Shown: positions 25,082-32,807 of the stretch, in pieces
How the letters are laid out: every line of letters starts with the position of its first letter
How positions within the stretch are numbered: the first letter of the stretch is position 1
NCBI GenBank assembly: GCA_017532145.1
Contig: JAFXJR010000018.1
Coordinates: 1-45,631, forward strand
From: Lachnospiraceae bacterium
GTDB lineage: Bacteria; Bacillota; Clostridia; Lachnospirales; Lachnospiraceae
Length of the DNA stretch: 45,631 nucleotides
Reading direction: 5' to 3'
The notes under the pieces: generated by a model
The model's database searches: none
Told to the model about the DNA's origin: nothing
What the model saw: the letters and a program-made list of their open reading frames with translations, nothing else
Made by a program: the position numbers and the translations under genes

Positions 25082-26407
25082 TTATTCTCCCCTCCATACC
25101 AGTAAATAGCCCATCTGCCTTAGTCGCTGACCAAATTCCAGACAGGCCTGTACCAGTCCCTCCTGCTCCGACTTAACCTTTTCCCTATCCTGATAAGCTA
25201 TGCCAAAGACCTCCTGAAAAACTGGCTGTAGCTCCTTCCTCACTCTAATATTCCTAGGATCCAGCGCCCAGGCTTCCTGTGTCAGAGTGGCACGATGCAT
25301 ATAGCCACCGAACCCCTTCCTTAACCCCAGATAGGGACAGCTCCCGTCCTGATTATAGATTCCTCCCACAATCCTTCCCCGCCTGTCCAGAATCCTTCCT
25401 CCCACAGCACCCACTTCCCTGCGTTGGAGCAGAATACCTCCCTCATACTCTATTCGATAAAAGCCAAGATGCAGCGTATGGCAGACTGTTCCCTTCCAGC
25501 CCCGCTTCTTTATAAAATCAGCAATCGCCCGCCGACCAGCCTCGTAGGCATATCTCTTGCTTTCCGGATTTTCTGCCGTAGAATCACTATGGCATCGCCA
25601 ATGATAAAGTACTTTTGGTATATGACAAACTGACTCTCTGCCCAGCTTCTTTTGATATAACAGTTCTTCCACACCCCGCAGCACCAAATCATAGTCCTGG
25701 GCTCCATCATACTCTTTGCGCAGTCCAAGCTTTATCATCAGCTCTCTTTTTATTACCAGAAAATGACAGATATAGTTATTCGACAACAGCAGCTCCACAT
25801 CCAAATCCGGCTTCCAATGGGGTTCATAAAAGCTTGTAAGCTCTCCATTCCCCTTATCCTCATCCGAATAAAGCATCCATACCTCTCTGCCCTCTTTTTT
25901 TCCTTCTTCTATCACCTTTACCATTTCAAACAGGGCATCCGGTGTCAATACATCATCATGATCCAGTAGTCCTACATAGTCTCCGGAAGCCACAGCTAAG
26001 GCTGCATTGGTATTTTCCGATATTCCTCTATTGTCTTCTAACGGCAGATACCGAATCCTTCTATCCTGATACTGCTCCATGACCCTCCTGACCTGTGCTG
26101 TTCTACTGGCATCTGCCACAATCAACTCCCATCGCCCATAGCTTTGTGCCAGCAGGGAGTCCACCATCTGTCTAAGATATGCCTCCGGTGTCTCATAAGC
26201 CGGCACCAATATACTAATCGTACAGGAAAAAGCTTCTCCCTGCTGTCGTTGCTGTGCTAGTACCACTTCTGAAGGTGAAAGATAACGATAAGCCTCTCCC
26301 TTTGCCTCCAATAGTCTCTCCCAAACTGCATACCAGGTATTTTTGATTCCATTCTTTCTCAGATAATAAAAAGCCTTACGAAAATTACTGACACTCAGTA
26401 CACCCAT
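25082..26407 (-). CDS. GT2-family glycosyltransferase
   Basis: 441 residues. A ~55-residue helical N-terminus precedes a GT-A domain: CTISILVPAYETPEAYLRQM, WELIVADAS, LEDNRGISENTNAAL and GLLDHDDVLTPDALFEM (DHDD metal site near 150), then the SDEDK, FYEPHWKPDLDVELLLSNNY and VLYHWRCHSDST blocks typical of large rhamnan/O-antigen-type synthases. The C-terminal ~100 residues look like a partial second domain with a GGRILD segment, which in related two-domain enzymes leads into another transferase. The start lies beside MGVLSVSNF with no strong ribosome site, so it could move slightly. Acceptor and donor are unknown. Confidence 0.88.
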   Translation of the reverse strand: MGVLSVSNFRKAFYYLRKNGIKNTWYAVWERLLEAKGEAYRYLSPSEVVLAQQRQQGEAFSCTISILVPAYETPEAYLRQMVDSLLAQSYGRWELIVADASRTAQVRRVMEQYQDRRIRYLPLEDNRGISENTNAALAVASGDYVGLLDHDDVLTPDALFEMVKVIEEGKKEGREVWMLYSDEDKGNGELTSFYEPHWKPDLDVELLLSNNYICHFLVIKRELMIKLGLRKEYDGAQDYDLVLRGVEELLYQKKLGRESVCHIPKVLYHWRCHSDSTAENPESKRYAYEAGRRAIADFIKKRGWKGTVCHTLHLGFYRIEYEGGILLQRREVGAVGGRILDRRGRIVGGIYNQDGSCPYLGLRKGFGGYMHRATLTQEAWALDPRNIRVRKELQPVFQEVFGIAYQDREKVKSEQEGLVQACLEFGQRLRQMGYLLVWRGE

Positions 26408-26456
26408 TTCTTATCCCATCCTTTTTGCCAATTTTTTGAAGCTATCATGATTCCGG

Positions 26457-26547
26457 GTAACTATTCAGCAGGTCTGCACACTTGCTGTGCTGACCGTATG
26501 GAAACGTAGCTGCAATGATAGTAACTGTGAGGGTACTGAACAGCTAC
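26457..26547 (+). repeat. Dispersed palindromic element, copy 5
   Basis: Full 91-bp copy: GTAACTATTCAGCAGGTCTG at the left, inner hairpin GTCTGCAC / GTGCTGAC, then GGTACTGAACAGCTAC at the right. It sits between a perfect terminator and the start of the glycosyltransferase gene. The remainder of the 26408-26711 gap holds no gene. Confidence 0.88.
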
Positions 26548-26553
26548 TATGCC

Positions 26554-26595
26554 GGATAAAAAAGGAAGGAACTAAAGTTCCTTCCTTTTTTATCC
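26554..26595. terminator. Strong bidirectional terminator
   Basis: Perfect 19-bp stem (26554-26572 with 26577-26595) with a TAAA loop. The stem contains A6 and T6 runs, so it works in both directions. It lies about 115 nt past the phosphohexomutase stop on the minus strand. Confidence 0.88.
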
Positions 26596-26711
26596 GGTAT
26601 CACCATACGATTTCTTTACGATTATCAACCGGATTTTCACCATACACCCAAATTTTTTCTTAAAAATCTGTGTACATCCTTAGTACACTGAATATTAATT
26701 ATTCGATATAC

Positions 26712-28433
26712 TTAGATATAAGCCTTTAAGTTTTCTGTCAGCTGCTCTACCTTCTTCTCCGCATCCTCCAGTCCGGTTCCCTTTACTCCCATATAGAATT
26801 TCAGCTTCGGCTCAGTTCCTGAGGGACGGGCACAGCACCAGGAGTCGTTGGTCAGTTCAAAATACAATACATTTGACTCAGGAAGTCCGGTGGAACCCTC
26901 CTCTCCGGTCTGCAGATTTACTGTCTTACCAGAAACATAGTCCTTTACCTCTACTACCTGCAGTTCACCAAAGCTTTTGGGAGGATTGCTCCTTAACTTA
27001 TCCATAATAGCTGCAATCTGCTTGGAGCCTTCGATTCCCTTCAAGGTAATGGCATACTGGGTTTCCTTATAATATCCGTATTTCTCATATAATTCCAGCA
27101 TCTGATCCCACACGGTTTTTCCGTTTTTCTTACACCATGCTGCCATTTCACACAGACACATTACTGCTACCACCGCATCCTTGTCTCTGGCATGGGTTCC
27201 CGCCAGACAGCCATAGCTTTCCTCCAAACCAAAGACATAGTGATTGGAGCCACTTTCCTCAAACCACTTAATCTGCTCTCCAATATATTTAAAGCCAGTC
27301 AGTACCTCGATACATTTCACCTGATAGTCTTCCGCAATCGCTTTGGCCATATTGGTGGTTACAATGGTAGTAACAAGAGCCGGGTTTTCCGGCATAGTCT
27401 GAGTAACTGTCCTTTCTCTCAGGATATATTCTGCAATCAGCATGCCAGACATATTTCCGGTAAAGGGAATATATTCTCCGGTTTTACTATCCAGTGCATA
27501 GATACCCAATCTGTCTGCATCCGGGTCGGTAGCCAATACAATATCTGCCTGCTTTTCTTTTGCCAGCTTTAATGCCAGTTCAAAGGCCTTGGGATCCTCA
27601 GGATTGGGATAGGCCAAGGTAGTAAAATTCGGGTCAGGCATCTCCTGCTCTGGTACCACATACACATACTTAAAGCCCAGTTCGGAGAGAATCCGTCTTA
27701 CCGGCAGATTACCGGTACCATTAAAGGGAGAGTAGACAATCTTAATATCGTCTGCCATTTCCTGAATAATCTCGGGATGGATAATCTGCTTTTTCAGCTC
27801 CTCCATATAGGCATCGTCGATTTCTTTTCCTATTACCTGATACAGACCTGCTGCTATAGCATCCTCTTTTCCCATGGTCTTTACTGCATGGTAATCCGTT
27901 ACTGCTTTTACTTCGGTAATAATTTCCTTATCTCTGGGAGCCGTCACCTGAGCGCCATCCTCCCAATAAGCCTTGTAGCCATTGTACTCCGGTGGATTGT
28001 GGCTGGCAGTAATGACAATACCTGAGATACAACCCAGCTTCCTTAAGGCAAAGGACAGCTCCGGGGTGGGACGCAGAGAATCAAAAACGTAAGCCTTAAT
28101 TCCATTGGCTGCCAGACAGAGTGCTGCCTCGTCTGCAAACTCCGGAGACTTCCTTCTGGAATCATAAGCAATAGCAACTCCCTTGTCCTTTCCGCCCTGC
28201 TTTAAAATATAGTTGGCAAGACCCTGGGTTGCCTTACGCACAGTGTAGATATTCATTCGATTGGTACCTGCACCGATTACGCCTCTAAGACCTCCTGTAC
28301 CAAATTCCAAATCCTTGTAAAAGCGATCCTCTATTTGCTTTTCATCTCCCTGAATGGACTGAAGCTCCTGCTTGGTCGCCTCATCAAAATAAGAATCCTC
28401 CAGCCAAAATTGATATTCCTCTTTAAATCCCAT
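26712..28433 (-). CDS. pgcA: Phosphoglucomutase/phosphomannomutase
   Basis: Alpha-D-phosphohexomutase of about 573 residues, interconverting hexose-6-phosphate and hexose-1-phosphate. Signatures: FGTGGLRG near the N-terminus, active-site phosphoserine in TASHNPPEYNGYK (Ser144), metal loop DPDADRLG (about 300), the EESYG sugar-binding loop, and RPSGTEPKLKFYM phosphate-binding loop near the C-terminus. The longest frame starts at TTG 28442; the ATG at 28433 has AGGAG 9 nt upstream and is preferred. Glucose-1-phosphate made here is the substrate of RmlA at 41959, linking it to dTDP-rhamnose supply. Confidence 0.95.
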   Translation of the reverse strand: MGFKEEYQFWLEDSYFDEATKQELQSIQGDEKQIEDRFYKDLEFGTGGLRGVIGAGTNRMNIYTVRKATQGLANYILKQGGKDKGVAIAYDSRRKSPEFADEAALCLAANGIKAYVFDSLRPTPELSFALRKLGCISGIVITASHNPPEYNGYKAYWEDGAQVTAPRDKEIITEVKAVTDYHAVKTMGKEDAIAAGLYQVIGKEIDDAYMEELKKQIIHPEIIQEMADDIKIVYSPFNGTGNLPVRRILSELGFKYVYVVPEQEMPDPNFTTLAYPNPEDPKAFELALKLAKEKQADIVLATDPDADRLGIYALDSKTGEYIPFTGNMSGMLIAEYILRERTVTQTMPENPALVTTIVTTNMAKAIAEDYQVKCIEVLTGFKYIGEQIKWFEESGSNHYVFGLEESYGCLAGTHARDKDAVVAVMCLCEMAAWCKKNGKTVWDQMLELYEKYGYYKETQYAITLKGIEGSKQIAAIMDKLRSNPPKSFGELQVVEVKDYVSGKTVNLQTGEEGSTGLPESNVLYFELTNDSWCCARPSGTEPKLKFYMGVKGTGLEDAEKKVEQLTENLKAYI

Positions 28434-28549
28434 TTTCCTCAACTCCTGTTCCTGTCTTTAATCAATGCCTTAAAGATAAGGCATTTTCTCTGACAAAAAT
28501 GTATCATAAATTTTTGTTTTTGGCAACCTTAACCCAATAGAGGTTATCC

Positions 28550-30589
28550 TCAGCTTATGGTTTCAATCTTTAAGGAAAAGTCGCTTCTATCTAAAGAAAA
28601 ATTAGGATTAAAGTAGGGATCCCCCTTTTCCAATACTTCCTTCCACCTTTCTCTAAACCGTGCCGACTCCTCCTCATAGCGTCTGGCCTTTTCTCCCTGG
28701 TCATCCAGCCCTCTGGATATGGATTCAAAATGGTACAGCTCTGCAAAGGGAGTAAACACATTTAAATACCCCCTTTGTCTTAACTTAATGCAAAAATCCA
28801 CATCGTTTAAAGAGACAGCAAAGGATTCATCCAGTCCTCCTACTTCTTCATACAGCTTTTTTGCTACCAATAGGCAGGCTCCTGTTACTGCAGATACATT
28901 ATGGGCATAGCACAGTCTGCCCATATATCCCAAATTTTCCCGATGCTGCTTATAGTGGCTATGTCCTGCCGTCCGATGAGCTCCCAGTCCCAGAACCACT
29001 CCGGCATGCTGGATGGTCTTATCTTCATAGTAAAGCTTGGCGCCTACTGCACCCACATCCTCTCTTTGCGCATACATCAGCAGCTCCTCCATCCAGTTGA
29101 CAGAGATAACCTGAGTATCGTTATTCAACAGTAAAAGATAGTCTCCTTCCGCCTGGCTGGCACCCAGATTGTTGACGGCAGAATAATTAAAGCTACCCTG
29201 ATAACGGATAACCTTTACCCGCTCCTCTCCCTCCAGCTCCTGATAATATTTCTCAATCTCTGGAGTCTGGCTATTATTTTCCACTACAATAATCTCATAA
29301 TTGTCATAGGTAGACTTTTCCAGAATAGAGGTAATACATCTTCTCAGGTCTGCTTCATGATCCTTATTGGCAATCAGAATAGAAATCTTGGGATTTCCCA
29401 TAATCTGATAGCTGATTTTAAAGATTGTTTCAAAAGCTCTGGTACTGGTAATCTTAAAGTGGTGGTAGCCATGCTTTTTTAAATGCTCTCCTACCGCTCC
29501 CTTGGCTGCATCCACCGCATAAGACTTGGCCTGAATACCAGAAGCCACACTGCCTGCATGGGAACGCCAGTAGTACATCAGTTTGGGAATATGCACCACC
29601 TTTTTTGCCCGGTCAGTGAGTCTGAGAATCATATCATGATCCTGGCTGCCATCATATTTGGAGCGGAACAGCTCGTCACCTTCCAGGAGGCTTTTGTGAA
29701 AGACACTGAAATGGCAGATATAATTGTTGGCTCTCAGATTGTCAATAGCAAAATCTGGCTTAAAATGCATAGTCAGCATCTTATTAATATCGTTATCCTT
29801 AAAGGTGGTTTCATCACAATAAAGGTAGTCTGCTCCCTGCTCATTAATTGCCTTTGCATATTCATACAATACAGAAGGATGAAGAATATCATCATGGTCA
29901 AATAGACCAAGATACTCTCCCGTAGCCAAAGCCAGACAGCGATTTGTATTTCCTGATATTCCTTCATTTCTCTCCAGCTTTTGATAGACAATCCGCTGCT
30001 TATTGCTTCCTGTATTCTGCCTTTTTGCATACTCCTGACAGATTTCTCCTACATACCCATGGTCAGCATCTGAGCCATCTGCCAGACAAAGCTCCCAATT
30101 TTCATAGGTCTGAGCCATCACAGAATCCAGCATGGCCGTCAGAAAGCCCTTGGGTGTATTGTATAAGGGTACTAAAATACTAAAGGTTACCATTTGAGGA
30201 AATACCGTCTCTCGCTCAGCCTTCCTTATTGCCTCATCAGGAAATCCATCTGTACCAAACTGCTTCATGGCCTGCTTTTCCCGCTTCTTATACTTGACTT
30301 TGGCCACTACTCCTCTGAGACTTCCACAGTTTTTGATTCTGTCTTTCTGGCGAATGCAATAGTGCATCAGCTTTCGCAGAGGACCGCTCAGCTTCCAGAA
30401 TGGATGATTTTTGATTCTGTTCAGCTTAAAATTCAGCTCTTCATTTTTTTCTTCCAGCTCAGCCACTCGCTCAGCCAAATCAGCACACTTAATATGCTCT
30501 TTTTCATAGGCAGACTTATAATCCGGTTCTTCTCCTGTCTTGTCTATCTGTTCCCTTTCTGTTATCTTACTCATTCTATTTCGTCGCAC
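28550..30589 (-). CDS. Two-domain GT2 glycosyltransferase
   Basis: 679 residues from a GTG start with AGGAG 5 nt upstream. A coiled coil (about 30-65) leads into two GT-A domains. The first (about 135-370) has FSILVPLYNTPKGFL, WELCLADGSD, LERNEGISGNTN and GLFDHDDILHP. The second (about 400-660) has KISILIANKDHEADLRRCI, IIVVENNSQ, LLLLNNDTQVIS, AVTGACLLVAKK and LNDVDFCIKLRQRGY. Such bifunctional enzymes build alternating linkages of rhamnose-rich wall polysaccharides. It pairs functionally with the related protein at 32808-34985. It lies 117 nt upstream of the phosphohexomutase, probably co-transcribed. Confidence 0.9.
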   Translation of the reverse strand: MRRNRMSKITEREQIDKTGEEPDYKSAYEKEHIKCADLAERVAELEEKNEELNFKLNRIKNHPFWKLSGPLRKLMHYCIRQKDRIKNCGSLRGVVAKVKYKKREKQAMKQFGTDGFPDEAIRKAERETVFPQMVTFSILVPLYNTPKGFLTAMLDSVMAQTYENWELCLADGSDADHGYVGEICQEYAKRQNTGSNKQRIVYQKLERNEGISGNTNRCLALATGEYLGLFDHDDILHPSVLYEYAKAINEQGADYLYCDETTFKDNDINKMLTMHFKPDFAIDNLRANNYICHFSVFHKSLLEGDELFRSKYDGSQDHDMILRLTDRAKKVVHIPKLMYYWRSHAGSVASGIQAKSYAVDAAKGAVGEHLKKHGYHHFKITSTRAFETIFKISYQIMGNPKISILIANKDHEADLRRCITSILEKSTYDNYEIIVVENNSQTPEIEKYYQELEGEERVKVIRYQGSFNYSAVNNLGASQAEGDYLLLLNNDTQVISVNWMEELLMYAQREDVGAVGAKLYYEDKTIQHAGVVLGLGAHRTAGHSHYKQHRENLGYMGRLCYAHNVSAVTGACLLVAKKLYEEVGGLDESFAVSLNDVDFCIKLRQRGYLNVFTPFAELYHFESISRGLDDQGEKARRYEEESARFRERWKEVLEKGDPYFNPNFSLDRSDFSLKIETIS

Positions 30590-30812
30590 TCCATCTCCTT
30601 GCTCCTAATCCCTCTATGGTCAGCACAATTTTTCTCATTCTACCAAATCAGCTATATGATGTCCATACTTTTTTCTTTTTATCCAGTTGCCGTAACTCCT
30701 TGCTTTGGCTATAAGAGGCAAGTATTGAAGATAGACAATAAGTTAATTCTATGCTAGAATAAAACGATTAGGCAAACATGGAAAACTGGATATAGATATA
30801 GATGGTTTCATC
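30590..30812. other. Intergenic between divergent GT2 and acyltransferase genes
   Basis: Together with palindromic element copy 6 (30813-30903) this fills the 416-nt gap between the two diverging genes. It must hold the promoters of both, but no good -35/-10 pair was found and no gene is seen. Confidence 0.4.
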
Positions 30813-30903
30813 GTAACTATTCAGTAGGTCTGCACACTTGCAGTGCTGACCGTATGAAAACGTAGTTGCAATGATAGTAACTGTGAAGGTACTGAACAGT
30901 TAC
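30813..30903 (+). repeat. Dispersed palindromic element, copy 6
   Basis: Best-preserved 91-bp copy. Ends GTAACTATTCAGTA and TACTGAACAGTTAC pair over 14 bp with one mismatch. GTCTGCAC / GTGCTGAC forms an inner hairpin, and GTAACTGT (30877-30884) can alternatively pair with ACAGTTAC at the right end. It is nearly identical to copy 5, 4.4 kb away. Confidence 0.9.
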
Positions 30904-31005
30904 GTTTCATCAGAAAACAGACGAGAACCAAGTCCTCTGATGCGTAAAATATCCAAGGGATGAAAGACGTTCTGATGTATCAATTTTTTAGAAATAGGAG
31001 ATAAA

Positions 31006-32229
31006 ATGGCTGCAATAAATAAAACACAAGCACAAAGTTTATTACATTACTTTTTATTTGACCCTAATATTTATACCTCATTGATTATTACTCTGGAGAA
31101 AAAAGAGAAGATAAAAACAGAAGATATTCAAAAAGCAATCGAACAGGCATATACACAAAATGAAACGACAATGTCTAAAATTGTATTAGATAACGGAGAA
31201 GCATATTTTGAAAATATGTCCAAGACAGGATGTAAGGTTTTTATCGACCAACGTGACTGGATAGACATTCTGCATGAAAATGAAAAAAAGACGTTTAAGC
31301 TTAATGAAGGTGAACTGGCCAGGACGTTTATTATTGATAAACAAGACGAAGTTCAGTTACTGCTTATGGTTCATCATATTTTGGGAGATGGATCTTCCAT
31401 GGTTCTTTTGGTACAGGATATATTGAGCAATCTTGCCGGTGAAGGTGTAGAATACAAACCATTGAATAATATACTGGAAGTACCTCGTTGTAAGTATCCA
31501 TTTGCAAAAAAAATAGGAATTAAGCTATTGAATCACCAGTGGCGGAAAACAGGAAGAACGTTTACATGGAAAGACTATTTTTCTATTCATGAAAACTTCT
31601 GGAAGGACAGACAGAGCTATGTTAAGCCCACAACTATGTCTGAAAGTCTGGCTGAAATAAAGGAAAAATCTACAGAACTGGGAATTACCATCAATAGCTA
31701 TCTTACTGCCAAACAGTTAGAAAAAAATCCCAAATATCATATTATTGGTATGCCTGTTTCTATCAGAGGAAACAATCGTTCGTTAAGCAATCAGGTAATC
31801 ATAATCACTTTGCGTTACCAATATGATACTTGTATTTCTTTTGAAGAAAACGCAAAAAAAATTCATCAATGTCTAAAAACAATTTTGGATGATCCTTCCA
31901 AAAAATACTTTGTCACCAACACTTTTGGTTTATTTGACCATAATTTAATGGATGGTGCATTAATGGCAAAATATACAGGTTATCAAAATGAAATGGCCGA
32001 AAAATTGGGGTCTATCATAGGTATGTCCGGAGAAAATAAAACACAATTAGGTGTTACCAATCTGGGGAAGGTTAATCTAAAAGAAGAGTATGCTTCATTC
32101 AAAGTACAAAATATATTAGTGATTGCTACACCTATGTCTACGACCAAAGATGTGGTTTGTGCCTATACATTCAAAGACAAGATAAATCTTTGTTATAGTA
32201 CGGTAAGAAAAACGTCTAAAAATTGTTAA
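31006..32229 (+). CDS. Condensation-domain-fold acyltransferase, stand-alone
   Basis: 407 residues of the CoA-dependent acyltransferase superfamily (chloramphenicol acetyltransferase, NRPS condensation, alcohol acetyltransferase and Pap-type enzymes). The active-site motif HHxxxDG is present as HHILGDG in LLMVHHILGDGSSM (about residues 123-136), and a later VTNLGKVNL segment resembles the DFGWG-equivalent region. AGGAG lies 8 nt before the ATG. It is the only plus-strand gene inside the minus-strand polysaccharide locus, is more AT-rich than its neighbours, and has its own terminator, suggesting separate acquisition. It may acylate a lipid or glycan; no carrier-protein gene is nearby. Substrate unknown. 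Confidence 0.78.
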   Translation: MAAINKTQAQSLLHYFLFDPNIYTSLIITLEKKEKIKTEDIQKAIEQAYTQNETTMSKIVLDNGEAYFENMSKTGCKVFIDQRDWIDILHENEKKTFKLNEGELARTFIIDKQDEVQLLLMVHHILGDGSSMVLLVQDILSNLAGEGVEYKPLNNILEVPRCKYPFAKKIGIKLLNHQWRKTGRTFTWKDYFSIHENFWKDRQSYVKPTTMSESLAEIKEKSTELGITINSYLTAKQLEKNPKYHIIGMPVSIRGNNRSLSNQVIIITLRYQYDTCISFEENAKKIHQCLKTILDDPSKKYFVTNTFGLFDHNLMDGALMAKYTGYQNEMAEKLGSIIGMSGENKTQLGVTNLGKVNLKEEYASFKVQNILVIATPMSTTKDVVCAYTFKDKINLCYSTVRKTSKNC

Positions 32230-32265
32230 AGCAGAGATATTGAGTCAAAGCTATCTGACACAAAA

Positions 32266-32308
32266 AAGTCCCCCACTTAGCACCTGGTGTACTTGAAGTA
32301 GGGGACTT
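32266..32308 (+). terminator. Hairpin terminator of the acyltransferase gene
   Basis: 13-bp stem with one mismatch, AAGTCCCCCACTT (32266-32278) with AAGTAGGGGACTT (32296-32308), 17-nt loop, followed by CTTTGATTTGTT. It lies 37 nt past the stop. The right arm and flank recur in decayed form at 4203-4232, so the hairpin may derive from a mobile element end. Confidence 0.65.
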
Positions 32309-32354
32309 CTTTGATTTGTTGAAAAAGGAAAGCATCAAGCCTGAGACGACTCTT

Positions 32355-32735
32355 CTATATTCTAAACCTATAGGTTAAGGGAAACTCCTGTCTATGGCAG
32401 GAAACCACAATCACATACTGGTCGGGCAGCTTGTTCAGCTTCAGATACAACAATACCTGTTCTTCTGCCCCTCCCAAACGAGGCAATAGCCATACCTCCT
32501 TACCAAAAATATACAGTATTTCCTCCCCATACCGGGGATGTATATTCCACACTGCTTCGGAAAAATCTCCCACATTCAGTGATAACAGTATTTTTCTGCA
32601 TTGGCTCTCCGAAAAAACATAGTCCATATACAGTTCCAGATTCTTCTCTCGAATCGCAATCTGATATCTGGCTACACTGACTGCCTCTCGTATCTCCTTT
32701 AAATAATTTTCTATCTCTCTCTGGTCAATCTCCAA
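32355..32735 (-). CDS. Small protein of unknown function (126 aa)
   Basis: No confident family match. An N-terminal helical region (EIENYLKEIREAVSVARYQI) is followed by an alternating strand/helix pattern: CRKILLSLNVGDFSEAV, HPRYGEEILYIFGKEVWLL, EQVLLYLKLNKLPDQYVIVV and a closing SCHRQ. The order helix, LSLxxxDF, then paired strands ending in VIVVSxH loosely resembles MqsR-type mRNA interferases, but no antitoxin gene is adjacent and the match is weak. It follows the GT2 gene at 32808 by 72 nt, so it may be the last gene of the rml operon. It is read toward the convergent acyltransferase gene. Confidence 0.6.
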   Translation of the reverse strand: MEIDQREIENYLKEIREAVSVARYQIAIREKNLELYMDYVFSESQCRKILLSLNVGDFSEAVWNIHPRYGEEILYIFGKEVWLLPRLGGAEEQVLLYLKLNKLPDQYVIVVSCHRQEFPLTYRFRI

Positions 32736-32807
32736 ATAAACGTCCTCTCTCTGTTTGTGTTTTCTTATGTCATCAAAGACTTCTATGAAGTTATCGCTTC
32801 CTTCTCA

